Part shown: positions 43,922 to 53,117 of the stretch, one piece after another
Position numbering within the stretch: the stretch's first letter is position 1
Layout of the letters: every line of letters starts with the position of its first letter
Assembly (NCBI GenBank): GCA_003167415.1
Contig: PMTF01000019.1
Coordinates: 62,001-126,000 of the forward strand
Direction: 5' to 3'
Origin: Acidimicrobiaceae bacterium
GTDB taxonomy: Bacteria; Actinomycetota; Acidimicrobiia; Acidimicrobiales; RAAP-2
Length of the DNA stretch: 64,000 nucleotides
Notes under the pieces: generated by a model
Seen by the model: the letters and a program-made list of their open reading frames with translations, nothing else
Database searches by the model: none
Told to the model about the DNA's origin: nothing
Position numbers and translations under genes: made by a program

Positions 43922-44337
43922 TCACTCCTCCGCAGGCCGAGGTCTTCCGGACCGAACGCCCCGGGCAAGAGTTCGCGAAGGGGTGTGGGTTCGACGTCGG
44001 CGCCGGCGTCGACGAGCAGATCGTTACCGCCGTGCTCGAAGAGGAGTTGGCGACATCGACCGCACGGGGCCATCGGCTCTCCGTCGCCCGCGACGATCGA
44101 CACCGCGAGGAGTCGACCTCCTCCTTGGCGCGCCAGGTCACTCACCAACGAACACTCGGCGCACAGCGTCAGGCCGTAGCTCGCGTTTTCGACGTTGGCG
44201 CCCACGACGAAGCTTCCGTCAACCGTGATGGCGCAGGCGCCGACCAGGACGTGTGAGTACGGTGCGTATGACGTCGTCGTGGCGTGTCGAGCCTGTTCAC
44301 GCAGTTCATTCCATGGGATGTCTGTCGGTGAACTCAC
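43918..44337 (-). CDS. cdd: Cytidine deaminase
   Basis: This 139-residue zinc deaminase of the tetrameric type has three Cys ligands: Cys-Ala-Glu in 'GLTLCAECSLVSDL', with Glu as proton shuttle, and Cys-x2-Cys in 'PMAPCGRCRQLLFE'. 'SYAPYSHVLVGACAI' and 'VGANVENASYG' are family motifs. It deaminates cytidine and deoxycytidine to the uridine forms used by the coupled phosphorylase gene downstream. GTG at 44337 lies six bases after TACAGT. The long open frame back to 44823 runs through psuG on the other strand and is rejected. Confidence 0.94.
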   Translation of the reverse strand: MSSPTDIPWNELREQARHATTTSYAPYSHVLVGACAITVDGSFVVGANVENASYGLTLCAECSLVSDLARQGGGRLLAVSIVAGDGEPMAPCGRCRQLLFEHGGNDLLVDAGADVEPTPLRELLPGAFGPEDLGLRRSE

Positions 44338-44343
44338 CGTCAA

Positions 44344-44353
44344 ACTGTACACT
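44344..44353. promoter_or_regulatory. Overlapping divergent -10 elements of cdd and psuG
   Basis: In ten bases the minus strand reads TACAGT (44344-44349), six bases before the cdd GTG, and the plus strand reads TACACT (44348-44353), nine bases before the psuG GTG. The two promoters share bases, so they probably compete. Confidence 0.5.
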
Positions 44354-44362
44354 TCGGCTTGC

Positions 44363-45292
44363 GTGACTAACTTTCGATACTCCTCGGTTGAGATCAACGA
44401 CGAAGTCGCCAACGCACTCGAAAAGGGTCGCAACGTGGTGGCCCTCGAGACGACGATCATCGTGCACGGACTTCCGGCCCCGGCGAATCTGGAAGTCGCC
44501 GAAGAGTGCGAGGCGGCGGTGCGCGAAGCGGGATCGGTACCGGCGACGATTGGAGTACTCGATGGTCGGGTGGTCGTTGGTCTGAGTGCCGCGCAACTAC
44601 GTTCTCTGGCGGACCCCGATCGACACGCGGCCAAATTGTCGGCGCGCGATCTCGGTCTGGCGCTCGCAAATCGCGGGGACGGCGCGACAACCGTCGCGGG
44701 AACGATCAGCATTGCGAGTCGCGTGGGCATCGAAGTGATGGCCACCGGTGGTCTGGGCGGAGTACATCGTGACGTTCGCGACAGCTTCGACGAATCGGCG
44801 GATCTCACTGCGCTGTCACGCAATCAAGTGCTCGTCATCGCTTCCGGAGTGAAGTCGATTCTCGATATTGGTGCCACGCTCGAACGCCTCGACACGTTGG
44901 GAGTCCCGGTCGCCGGTTTTCGAACTGACCGGTTCCCTGGTTTCTACCAGAGCGAAAGTGGATTCTCCTTGGACTGGTCACTCGCCGATGAGACCGAAGC
45001 GGCCTTGGCGTTTCTCGCCCATCGTGAACTGTCATCGACAGGATTCCTTGTGGCCAACCCGATCAACCCAGAAAGTGAACTCTCAGTGGAGTTGCATGAC
45101 CGCGCGCTCTCGAGTGCCCTCGAACGGGCCCGCGCGCTCGGCGTGAGCGGCAAAGAGGTGACCCCGGTGCTGCTTGCCGAGTTTGCTCGCTACACCGCCG
45201 GCGCCAGTGTCGCCGTGAATAGAGAACTGGTAGTGGCGAACGCGAGTCTGGCCGGAAGGATCAGCGCGGCGATCGCCAAGGAACGGGTGTGA
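44363..45292 (+). CDS. psuG: Pseudouridine-5'-phosphate glycosidase
   Basis: This 309-residue IndA/PsuG-fold enzyme has 'VVALETTIIVHGLPAPANLEVA' near the N-terminus, 'PATIGVLDGRVVVGLS', 'GATTVAGTISIASRVGIEVMATGGLGGVHR' (in parts), 'VIASGVKSILDIGATLERLDTLGVPVAGF' and 'FLVANPINPESELS'. It splits the C-C glycosidic bond of pseudouridine-5'-phosphate to uracil and ribose-5-phosphate. The start is the GTG divergent from cdd; the frame running back to 44195 lies over cdd. The PfkB kinase gene begins inside its stop, giving the usual PsuG/PsuK pair. Confidence 0.95.
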   Translation: MTNFRYSSVEINDEVANALEKGRNVVALETTIIVHGLPAPANLEVAEECEAAVREAGSVPATIGVLDGRVVVGLSAAQLRSLADPDRHAAKLSARDLGLALANRGDGATTVAGTISIASRVGIEVMATGGLGGVHRDVRDSFDESADLTALSRNQVLVIASGVKSILDIGATLERLDTLGVPVAGFRTDRFPGFYQSESGFSLDWSLADETEAALAFLAHRELSSTGFLVANPINPESELSVELHDRALSSALERARALGVSGKEVTPVLLAEFARYTAGASVAVNRELVVANASLAGRISAAIAKERV

Positions 45293-46170
45293 TCGCTCGC
45301 GACGTCGTCATCGTCGGCGACGTGATGCTCGACGTCGTGGTGAAGCCGTCCACTGACATCGCGCCATCCAGCGACACACCGTCACGGGTGCGGCTGAATC
45401 GTGGGGGCGCCGCGGCCAATTTTGCCGAAGCGCTCGCGCGAGCGGGACATCACGTGACCTACGTCGGTGCGTGCGGCGCGGACCTCGCCGCAAAACTATT
45501 CGAGGACACTCTTCGCGGCGCGGGAATCGAAGTGGCGCTCGAGTGCGTCGACATCTCAACGGGCGTCGTGGTCGCGGTGGTCGATGGCGTCGGACAGCGC
45601 GCCATGCTGACCGATCGCGGAGCGAACTCAATGCTCGGACTCGAGCACGTCCTACGCCGATTTGAACAACCCTTCGACCACTTCCACGTATCGGGGTATA
45701 CCTTGCTCGATCCGCTAACCACCGACGTTGGTCGCGCCGCTCTCGCTCGAGCGATCGAACTCGGACGCTCGACATCGGTCGACGTCTGTTCGGTGGCTCC
45801 CCTTATCGAAATGACGCCCCCGGCATTCATGGAAGCGGCCCGAGGTGCGCGATTCCTTTTCGCCAATGAAGAAGAGGCCTTGACCTTGAGCGGGTGTGGT
45901 GACGTGACTGCGGCGATTGATCGACTCGCACACGACTTCAACGAGGTCGTCATTACGAGAGGTGAACACGGGGCTCGAGCGCGAAGTGAGGGCGTTGACT
46001 ACGACGTGACCACAACGAGCGACGTGGTCGTCGACACGACGGGCGCCGGTGATGCCGCCACGGGGGCGTACTTGGGTGCTCGCCTTGATGGTGCGGCACC
46101 GCTCGACGCGCTGGCGCTGGCCATGACGGCGTCGGCGCGCGTCGTCGGCGCCTTGGGCGCGCTCGGTTAG
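45289..46170 (+). CDS. PfkB-family sugar kinase, probable pseudouridine kinase
   Basis: This 293-residue ribokinase-fold protein has 'VGDVMLDVVVKPSTD', the substrate motif 'NRGGAAANFAEALARAGHHVTYVG', and the C-terminal 'DTTGAGDAATGAYLGARL' with the anion hole and catalytic Asp. The GTG overlaps the psuG stop as GTGA, so phosphorylation of pseudouridine before PsuG action is the best-supported role. Other nucleoside or sugar substrates are possible because PfkB specificity is not evident from motifs. The 3' end overlaps the convergent permease gene by four bases. Confidence 0.9.
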   Translation: MIARDVVIVGDVMLDVVVKPSTDIAPSSDTPSRVRLNRGGAAANFAEALARAGHHVTYVGACGADLAAKLFEDTLRGAGIEVALECVDISTGVVVAVVDGVGQRAMLTDRGANSMLGLEHVLRRFEQPFDHFHVSGYTLLDPLTTDVGRAALARAIELGRSTSVDVCSVAPLIEMTPPAFMEAARGARFLFANEEEALTLSGCGDVTAAIDRLAHDFNEVVITRGEHGARARSEGVDYDVTTTSDVVVDTTGAGDAATGAYLGARLDGAAPLDALALAMTASARVVGALGALG

Positions 46171-47474
46171 TCGCGGATGTACGGTTTGCCATCGGCGGCG
46201 GGCGGGCGAACCCGGCCGATGAGCCCAGCGACCACGGCGATCGTGATGAGGTACGGGAACATCTGCAGGATCTCACCTGATATCGGCACCGAAAACTCCT
46301 GAAGGTTGGCCGCGAGGTAGACCGTCATGCCAAAGATGATTGACGCGACGACCGCTCCCGATGGACGCCAGCGGCCGAAGATCATGGCCGCCAAGGCGAT
46401 ATAACCGAATCCAGACGTGTAGTCCGGAATGAATTGCCCCTGTGAGGCCATGAAGGCAACGCCGCCGATTCCAGCAATTGCGCCGCCGAGAACGACGTTG
46501 ATGTAGCGAACGCGCGCTACGTTGATGCCGACAGTCGCCGCGGCTTGCGGGTGCTCGCCCACGGCGCGCACGTGGAGTCCGTAGCGAGTCTTGAAGAGGG
46601 CGAAACTGACGACGGCCACGAAGATCACCATGCAGTAAAAGAATCCGGACTGGTTGAAGAACAAGGGGCCGACGATTGGAATCTTGTGGAGCAGAGGAAT
46701 CGGCAAATTGGGCGCGAGGTTTCCGACGTTGAGATTCGGATATGGCGTGAAGACCTGGAGGTTGAGGTACGCCGAGAAGAAATCTATGCCGGTCACGATA
46801 ACAATGCCCACGATTATTTGATCCACCAAGTATCGAATCGAAAAAAAGGCGAGCACGAGACCTATGAGGCCACCAGCTATCGCACCCACGATTGCGGCAT
46901 AAAAGAAATTGTTCGTCTCCGAAGCCACGATGGATCCGATGAATGCCCCCGCGATGAACTGACCTTCAATCGCAATATTGACGACGCCGGAACGTTCACA
47001 CATCACACCCGAGAGGGCGCCGAATATCAGCACCATCACCACTTCTGAACTGCCCACGAATATCGAAGTCAAGTTGACATACGAAACTTGCGATGGCCCC
47101 GGCGTCCGCACGGCCCAGAACAAAAGCGCCAGCAACAGGAGAACGGCGACGCCGCCGAATCGAGCCATCACACCTCGTCGAGGTTGACGCCAGAAGACTT
47201 CGACTCCGAGTCCCAACATTGCGAGTCCGAGGATTAGGTTCCACCAGCGAGTGAGTACCGTGAGTGTGCCGAGTCGAATGGGTGAGTCAGTGGTGTTGAC
47301 GGGGTCAAACGTCAACTGCGAGTGTGTGCCTGCGGGGCTTCCCAGTGCAAAGACGAGGATTACAAAGATGGCGAGCACAATCATGATGCCGCCGATGACC
47401 TTGGTGCGGAGGTTTCCGCGATGCGCATTGATCGTCATCAGGATGGGTGCTTCGTCGATTGACATCATCCCCAC
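46167..47474 (-). CDS. Nucleoside ABC transporter permease (BmpA-type system, second subunit)
   Basis: This 435-residue BPD_transp_2 (LivM/RbsC-like) permease has about ten or eleven membrane helices. The core is 'LSGVMCERSGVVNIAIEGQFIAGAFIG' (in part), 'LVLAFFSIRYLVDQIIVGIVIV' and 'RYINVVLGGAIAGIGGVAFMASQGQF', as in NupQ/YufQ. An N-terminal extension of about 150 residues contains extra helices. The GTG at 47474 overlaps the previous permease stop. It is the last gene of the importer operon and runs convergent to the pseudouridine kinase gene. Confidence 0.92.
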   Translation of the reverse strand: MGMMSIDEAPILMTINAHRGNLRTKVIGGIMIVLAIFVILVFALGSPAGTHSQLTFDPVNTTDSPIRLGTLTVLTRWWNLILGLAMLGLGVEVFWRQPRRGVMARFGGVAVLLLLALLFWAVRTPGPSQVSYVNLTSIFVGSSEVVMVLIFGALSGVMCERSGVVNIAIEGQFIAGAFIGSIVASETNNFFYAAIVGAIAGGLIGLVLAFFSIRYLVDQIIVGIVIVTGIDFFSAYLNLQVFTPYPNLNVGNLAPNLPIPLLHKIPIVGPLFFNQSGFFYCMVIFVAVVSFALFKTRYGLHVRAVGEHPQAAATVGINVARVRYINVVLGGAIAGIGGVAFMASQGQFIPDYTSGFGYIALAAMIFGRWRPSGAVVASIIFGMTVYLAANLQEFSVPISGEILQMFPYLITIAVVAGLIGRVRPPAADGKPYIRD

Positions 47475-48724
47475 CCTTGGGTTCCGAGTTGCAATGCCTG
47501 CGTGCGACCCGCGCGGAGTCGGAAAATCTCTTTCACAAGAACGGGTGTCGCCACGAACAGTACGACGACCGATTGGATGACGGTCGCGAGGTCAAAGGGA
47601 ATTCCTGTCGCCGCCTGCATCGCTCGTCCTCCAACTCCGAGGGCGCCGAAAAGGAGTGACGCCCAAAGAATGCCGATCGGCTTGTTGCGACCCAAAAGTG
47701 CGACGGTGATTGCCGTGAAGCCGATACCCGCGTCGCCGATGAGGAATGTTCCGTCGACGTAGTGTGTGGTGCTCGCCACTTGCACAACACCGGCCAACCC
47801 GGCGAGGCCGCCCGAGATTAAGAACACGAGGATGATGACGGCTCGAGGACTGATCCCCGATGCCCTGGCCGCCGACGGACTCGCCCCGGTCACTCGAAAG
47901 TCGAAGCCGAGTGACGATCGTTCCAAGAACCACCAGGCAAAGGCGACGACGCCCGCGGCGACGAATATTCCGTAACTCACCCGAAGTCCCGAGGCGACGC
48001 CAAAGAGTGGTGGGAGTTGCGCCGACGCGTGAATGGTTCGCCCGATGTCGTTGGCTTGGCCGGGCTGCTGATACGGCGTGGACAGAACCACGTAAAGCAA
48101 GAATGCGTAGATGACGTAGTTCTCCATGATGGTGACAATCACTTCGTGCGCGCCCGTGTACGCCTTCAACACGCCAGGAAGCGCTCCGGCGAGGGCGCCA
48201 CCAAGGATCCCTGCGATCAAGGTCAGTGGTAGGTGAATGAACATCGGCAGTTTGATCATTGACCCGATGACGGCACCGGCGACGCCACCCAAGACCGCTT
48301 GCCCGTTGGCACCGATATTGAAGAGGCCCGTTTGGAACGAGATTCCGACGCCGATGCTGACGATAACGAGTGGCGTCGCGTACGTGAGAGTCTCCGAGAT
48401 CGGCGTCAATGTGTTGTCCCAGCCCTTGCCCGTGGTGAGCGAATGCCAGAACCCGGCGGGATCGATCACCGATCCGGTGAACATGTCGCGATAGGCGGCG
48501 CCGACGTTGTCGAAGGTGACCTTGAGGGCGTGACCGGGCGCGCCCCAGCTGTTGAAGAATCCACGAAAGGCGTCGAGGATTGTGGCGGTCGTGAAGATGA
48601 TTATGAAGGCGCCGACGACAAAGCCCAGGACGAGGGCGAGGATAGTGACGATGACGGGGTTTTGGCTGGTGAGCGTCATCCAGAGCGACAGGATTGATCG
48701 ACGTCGGGCCGGAATGTCATTCAC
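47465..48724 (-). CDS. Nucleoside ABC transporter permease (BmpA-type system, first subunit)
   Basis: This 419-residue membrane protein with about nine or ten helices is of the NupP/YufP class. It shows 'ATPLVIVSIGVGISFQTGLFNIGANGQAVLGGVAG' (in part), 'AYTGAHEVIVTIMENYVIYAFLLY' and 'LGRNKPIGILWASLLFGALGVGGRAMQ'. It should pair with the second permease as a heterodimer. The GTG start overlaps the ATPase stop by eight bases. The large loop between helices 2 and 3 ('RDMFTGSVIDPAGFWHSLTTGKG') is typical of this family. Confidence 0.92.
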   Translation of the reverse strand: MNDIPARRRSILSLWMTLTSQNPVIVTILALVLGFVVGAFIIIFTTATILDAFRGFFNSWGAPGHALKVTFDNVGAAYRDMFTGSVIDPAGFWHSLTTGKGWDNTLTPISETLTYATPLVIVSIGVGISFQTGLFNIGANGQAVLGGVAGAVIGSMIKLPMFIHLPLTLIAGILGGALAGALPGVLKAYTGAHEVIVTIMENYVIYAFLLYVVLSTPYQQPGQANDIGRTIHASAQLPPLFGVASGLRVSYGIFVAAGVVAFAWWFLERSSLGFDFRVTGASPSAARASGISPRAVIILVFLISGGLAGLAGVVQVASTTHYVDGTFLIGDAGIGFTAITVALLGRNKPIGILWASLLFGALGVGGRAMQAATGIPFDLATVIQSVVVLFVATPVLVKEIFRLRAGRTQALQLGTQGWG

Positions 48725-50231
48725 TCGATGTCCCTGCTGTGGTCCCGGCCATCAAAAGACCGATGTCCTCTCGACTGGTCGAGGGATCGACGATGCCGCT
48801 GATTTTTCCGGCGTACATCACGGCGATTCGGTCACCGAGAGCGTAAACCTCATCAAGTTCAGAAGAGACGACTAAAGAGCCGTTTCCTCGATTGCGATGA
48901 TTGACAATCTGGCGGTGCACGTATTCGATCGATCCGACGTCGAGACCGCGGGTTGGCTGCGATGCGACCAGAAAATCAATATTTCGTGAGAGTTCGCGTG
49001 CGACGATTACCTTTTGTTGATTGCCTCCCGAGAGAGAACTGGCGGGTTCCTTCACCGACGTTGCTCGGATGTCAAAATCCTTCACCAGTTGTTCTGCGTG
49101 GGACGCGACGACCCCGAGGTTACGGGTTCCGTGATTGGCGAACGGTGGTCGTCGAGGCGTGTTGAGAACCAAGTTGTCTGCGAGCGACATGGTCAGTACG
49201 AGTCCGTCGCGCTGGCGGTCCTCGGGGATGTGACCTAGTCCGGCGTCGAGAATCTTTCGCGGTGATTCGTTCGTGATGTCGCGACCGTTCATCGTAATCG
49301 TGCCTGATTCGACGGGTCGCATTCCGGCAATGGCCTCCACCAGTTCCGTCTGGCCGTTACCCTGGACGCCGGCGAGGGCCAAGATTTCGCCCGCGTAGAC
49401 GTCGAGTGACACGCCGTTGACCACCACCAAACCTCGGTCGTCGCGAACCACCAGGTCGCGTATCTCAAATACCGATTCGCCGGGGGCGTACGCATCCTTT
49501 TGGACGGTGAGTTCGACCTCGCGGCCCACCATCAAGGACGCGAGATCCGATTCCGAGGCGGTCGGATCGGCGGTGCCCACGACTTTCCCGTGACGGATAA
49601 CAGTAATGACGTCGGCAATCGCCCGAACTTCTTTGAGCTTGTGTGTGATGAACAAGATGGATTTTCCCGACGCGGCGAGTGATCGCATGATCGCCATCAA
49701 GGCGTCGATCTCTTGGGGCGTCAGAACCGCGGTGGGCTCATCCAGGATCAATAATTCGGCGTCGTGGCTGAGCGCTTTCAGAATCTCTACTCGCTGTTGA
49801 ATACCGACGGAGAGGTTCTCCACGATGGCGTCAGGATCGACTTCGAGATTGAATTCTTTGGACACCCGTCGAATGTCGTCAGTCGCCTTTTTGTAATCGA
49901 TCCGGTTGAGTGATTTCGTCGGCTCGAAACCGAGCACGACGTTCTCGGTTACAGAGAACACCGGCACCAACATGAAGTGCTGGTGGACCATTCCGATGCC
50001 TCGACGGACCGCCTCCCCGGAGTCGGCGAACTTGGTTACCACGCCGTCGATGATGATCTCGCCTTCGTCGGGATGAAGTAGTCCGAAGAGCACATTCATC
50101 AACGTCGACTTTCCGGCGCCGTTCTCACCAAGCAGTGAATGGATTTGGCCCGGCTCGACGGTGATGCTGATGTCGTCGTTGGCCGTGAGGGAGCCAAATC
50201 GTTTGGTTATCCCCCGAAGTTCCAAGCGCAT
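48717..50231 (-). CDS. Nucleoside ABC transporter, double ATP-binding protein
   Basis: This 504-residue protein has two ABC domains, as in NupO/RbsA. The first has Walker A 'GENGAGKST', signature 'LSVGIQQRVEIL' and 'LLILDEPTAVLTP'. The second has a degenerate Walker A 'GVQGNGQTEL' without the Lys-Thr pair, signature 'SGGNQQKVIVARELS' and 'ASQPTRGLDVG' replacing the acidic Walker B. So the second site is probably weak or inactive, which is normal for this family. It follows a strong hairpin after the binding-protein gene, giving lower expression than that gene. Confidence 0.94.
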   Translation of the reverse strand: MRLELRGITKRFGSLTANDDISITVEPGQIHSLLGENGAGKSTLMNVLFGLLHPDEGEIIIDGVVTKFADSGEAVRRGIGMVHQHFMLVPVFSVTENVVLGFEPTKSLNRIDYKKATDDIRRVSKEFNLEVDPDAIVENLSVGIQQRVEILKALSHDAELLILDEPTAVLTPQEIDALMAIMRSLAASGKSILFITHKLKEVRAIADVITVIRHGKVVGTADPTASESDLASLMVGREVELTVQKDAYAPGESVFEIRDLVVRDDRGLVVVNGVSLDVYAGEILALAGVQGNGQTELVEAIAGMRPVESGTITMNGRDITNESPRKILDAGLGHIPEDRQRDGLVLTMSLADNLVLNTPRRPPFANHGTRNLGVVASHAEQLVKDFDIRATSVKEPASSLSGGNQQKVIVARELSRNIDFLVASQPTRGLDVGSIEYVHRQIVNHRNRGNGSLVVSSELDEVYALGDRIAVMYAGKISGIVDPSTSREDIGLLMAGTTAGTSSE

Positions 50232-50252
50232 GAGTGTTCATCGTACTCATGA

Positions 50253-50285
50253 CAAAGACCCGGGTTTTCCCAACCCGGGTCTTTG
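50253..50285 (-). terminator. Strong hairpin between binding-protein and ATPase genes
   Basis: A perfect 14-base stem (CAAAGACCCGGGTT with its complement) encloses a 5-base loop. There is no U-run. Lying inside the operon, 40 bases after the binding-protein stop, it probably stabilises the upstream mRNA or causes partial termination. Confidence 0.85.
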
Positions 50286-50324
50286 ACAAACTGCGCGCCG
50301 CGATGCGGCGAATGCCTTACAGCG

Positions 50325-51413
50325 TTACCACTTGTTCGGGTTGACCGAAATGGTTCCCGCAATGATCCCGGCCTTGGCGGTCGCAATCTCGCCCTTCAAC
50401 TTCGAAGGAACCTTGATGCCACCCAATTCCAATCCCGTTCCGTCGTTCTTCAAGGTGCCGACGTAACTGCCGGCCTTGAACGTACCCTTGGCTGCTGAAA
50501 GAATCGCGGCCTCGACCGAAGGCTCAACGCCCTTGGCCACGGTGCCGACGAAGTACTTGCAGTCTGTGGCGTCCGAGATACAGCCGTTGCTGTCGACCCA
50601 CATCACGTAGTGACCGGCGCCGTCTTGCTTGGCGGCGGCAACGGAGCCGAGGCCCACTGAACCGGCGACCGGGAAGACGATGTCCGCACCATTGGAGTAG
50701 TCACCCAACGTGATTTGCTTACCCAGCGTTGCGTTCGTGAAGCTATTGACGAACGTACCTTTACCGGGGCAGGCCGCGAGTGAGCAGGCGGTCTTCGGCG
50801 GAGTCCAGCCGAGGACCTTGACGGTCTTACCGTAGGTCTTGTCGTAATAACGAACACCGGCGACGAAACCGTTCTCGTACAGCGTTACGGCTGAGAAGTT
50901 CTCACCGCCGTAGGTGGCCACGGTGCCGGTCTTGGACATGCCGGCGGCGAGGATTCCACCGAGGAATCCGGCCTGGTCGGTCTCGTATTGGAGCGCCTCA
51001 ACGTGCGTGCCGGCCTTGACCACTGGCGCGTCGTCCACGATCGCAAACTTCTGGCTCGGGTGGGCGTTCGCGGCCTTCGCGGTCGCGGGGTCCATCAAGA
51101 ATCCGACCGTGATGATGATGCCGCACTTCTCACCAATGAAAGTGTTGATGTTTGGTGTGTAGTCATTTGATGACCCCGACGACAAGTACGAAGGCACAAT
51201 GTTCGAGTCTGACTTCGCGGCGTCCTTCGCGCCCGCATACGCCGATTGATTGAACGACCGGTCATTGATACCCCCGGTGTCGGTTACGACGCAGGCCTTG
51301 AACTTCGTGGCGGCAGAAGCCGACACCGTTGTCGAGGCCACACTCACTGTCAAAGTGCCAAGAATTAGCGCGCTAGTTCCCAGCACAGTCGTGAGGCGAC
51401 GAATTCTCCCCAT
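50325..51413 (-). CDS. BMP-family nucleoside-binding protein
   Basis: This 362-residue periplasmic-type binding protein of the BmpA/PnrA family has a signal peptide ('LTTVLGTSALILGTLTVSVASTTVSASAA'). It then shows 'ACVVTDTGGINDRSFNQSAYAGAKDA', 'IITVGFLMDPATAKAANAHPSQKFAIVDD' (in part), 'YETDQAGFLGGILAAGMSKTGTVATYGGE' (in part) and 'ADIVFPVAGSVGLGSVAAAK'. The 'GGINDRSFNQ' motif is the family hallmark. Unlike classic members there is no lipobox Cys. The start has an AAAGGGA ribosome site. In context the ligand should be purine or pyrimidine nucleosides, or pseudouridine. Confidence 0.94.
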   Translation of the reverse strand: MGRIRRLTTVLGTSALILGTLTVSVASTTVSASAATKFKACVVTDTGGINDRSFNQSAYAGAKDAAKSDSNIVPSYLSSGSSNDYTPNINTFIGEKCGIIITVGFLMDPATAKAANAHPSQKFAIVDDAPVVKAGTHVEALQYETDQAGFLGGILAAGMSKTGTVATYGGENFSAVTLYENGFVAGVRYYDKTYGKTVKVLGWTPPKTACSLAACPGKGTFVNSFTNATLGKQITLGDYSNGADIVFPVAGSVGLGSVAAAKQDGAGHYVMWVDSNGCISDATDCKYFVGTVAKGVEPSVEAAILSAAKGTFKAGSYVGTLKNDGTGLELGGIKVPSKLKGEIATAKAGIIAGTISVNPNKW

Positions 51414-51547
51414 GTATTTCTCCCTTTATCGTTTTATCAGTCCCCAAAACGGAGACCGTCCTCGGCCTCGATGCACCTCCGACACGGCGTCATCACACTT
51501 TCGGATAATTGTCAACCGTGAGACTAGCCCCGAATTGGGGTTCGATC

Positions 51548-53035
51548 TTAGGCAGGTTCTACAGGAATATTTGGCGAGATTTGGGACGACGGTGTCGTCG
51601 TTGCCACCACCGTTCGACCGGTGTTGCGCGGTAGTGCGAACGACACGAAAAGCGCGACGAGAGTCACCACGGCCGAAATCTGGAAGGCGCGCTGGTAGCC
51701 CGATGTCAGGGCTGACGCCTGAGAAGCCGTGGTGAGAGCGCGGTGCGTGACGTCGGTCGCCACGGTGGCGAGAATTGCCAACGACAACGAGCCGCCGACC
51801 TGACGCGCGGTATTGAGAAGGCCCGAGGCGAGTCCGGCGTCGGCGCGATCGACGCCCGAGGTGGCGGCCGTCGCGAGCGGCGCAAACAGCAGGCCCATCG
51901 CAAAGGCGCAGATGAAGGAGGGAACCAAGATGTGGCCGGCGTAGGAGTCTGCCGGCTTGATCAGCGAGATCCATAGAAAGCCCAGAGTCGCGAGCGTCGC
52001 ACCGATTTGGAGCAGCGGTCGCACTCCAGTCCTCGAGAGGAGTCGAGAAGAGATCTGGGCGCCGATGATGATGGCCAGCGCCATCGGGAAGAAGGCGAAA
52101 CCGGCCTTCACGGGGCCGTAGCCGAGAACCAATTGGAAGTAGTAGGTCAAGAAGTACCACATCGCGAAGAACGCGCCGCCAATGAGGAGCATCATGAGGT
52201 TCGCGGTGGTGAGCGGACGCGACTTAAAGATCTTGAACGGCACGAGGGGATGTGATGCCACCTTCCCTTCCCAGAAAATGAAAGTCGCGAGAAGCGCGAG
52301 TCCTAATATGAGCCAACCGAGGGTCGTGGACGAGGTCCAGGCATGCGTCGTCGTGTTCACCACCGCGTAGATCACCGACGCGAGGCCCCCGGTGACGAGC
52401 ACCGATCCCGTGACGTCGAGCTTGGTGGTGGCGCCGCGGTTGCGCATCTCGCGTAGGTACATCGCGGCGACCGTGCCAGCGACGATGCCGAAGGGCACGT
52501 TGATGAAGAAGATCCACCTCCACGAAGCCCAGCCCGTCAGGATTCCGCCCAGGAGTCCACCGACAGCCCCGCCGGCTCCCGCTACCGCGCTCCAGGCGCC
52601 GATGGCCTTAGGCAGACGAGGTCCGCTGAACGTGGTGACGATGATGGTGAGCGTGGCGGGCGAGAGGATGGCGCCGCCGATACCCTGTACCGCGCGAATC
52701 GCGATCATCTGCGATCCCGTTTGCGCGACGCCGGCACCGATGCTGGCGAGCGTGAAAATGATGATGCCCGTGATGTAGACCCTTCTTCGCCCAAAGAAGT
52801 CGCTGGCCCGCCCGCCCAAGAGCAAGAATCCCGCGAAGGTCAGAACGTACGCGTTCACTACCCACTGCGCGCTGTTGTACGTGAAGTGCAGATCGTGGCC
52901 CATGCGCGGCAAAGCGACGTTCACAATGGAGACGTCCAAGACGACCATGAACTGCGCGATACAGGCGATTGACAGAATCAACCAGTCGGGCGAGGGGCGG
53001 TTGGTCGCGGTCACGTCGAGCGAGCTATCAGACAT
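51548..53035 (-). CDS. DHA2 (EmrB/QacA)-type MFS exporter
   Basis: This 495-residue protein has about fourteen hydrophobic helices. Helix 1 shows 'FMVVLDVSIVNVALPRMGHDL'. Motif A is 'LLGGRASDFFGRRRVYITG' and motif C is 'SAVAGAGGAVGGLLGGILTGWASWRWIFFINVPFG' (in parts), with the Trp-Arg-Trp-Ile-Phe typical of the DHA2 family. It is a proton-driven exporter of drugs or metabolites; the substrate is unknown. The ATG lies six bases after TACAAT (53042-53047), so it is leaderless. No adjacent TetR or MarR regulator is seen. Confidence 0.93.
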   Translation of the reverse strand: MSDSSLDVTATNRPSPDWLILSIACIAQFMVVLDVSIVNVALPRMGHDLHFTYNSAQWVVNAYVLTFAGFLLLGGRASDFFGRRRVYITGIIIFTLASIGAGVAQTGSQMIAIRAVQGIGGAILSPATLTIIVTTFSGPRLPKAIGAWSAVAGAGGAVGGLLGGILTGWASWRWIFFINVPFGIVAGTVAAMYLREMRNRGATTKLDVTGSVLVTGGLASVIYAVVNTTTHAWTSSTTLGWLILGLALLATFIFWEGKVASHPLVPFKIFKSRPLTTANLMMLLIGGAFFAMWYFLTYYFQLVLGYGPVKAGFAFFPMALAIIIGAQISSRLLSRTGVRPLLQIGATLATLGFLWISLIKPADSYAGHILVPSFICAFAMGLLFAPLATAATSGVDRADAGLASGLLNTARQVGGSLSLAILATVATDVTHRALTTASQASALTSGYQRAFQISAVVTLVALFVSFALPRNTGRTVVATTTPSSQISPNIPVEPA

Positions 53036-53041
53036 TTTCCG

Positions 53042-53047
53042 ATTGTA
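53042..53047 (-). promoter_or_regulatory. -10 element of the DHA2 exporter gene
   Basis: Minus-strand TACAAT, spacer CGGAAA, ATG at 53035. Confidence 0.55.
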
Positions 53048-53117
53048 ATAGTGAGCTTGAAATTTTCATGACGTGTCAAATTTCTTGGAGTTGCCGATAT
53101 CGGTCACACTGGAGGGC

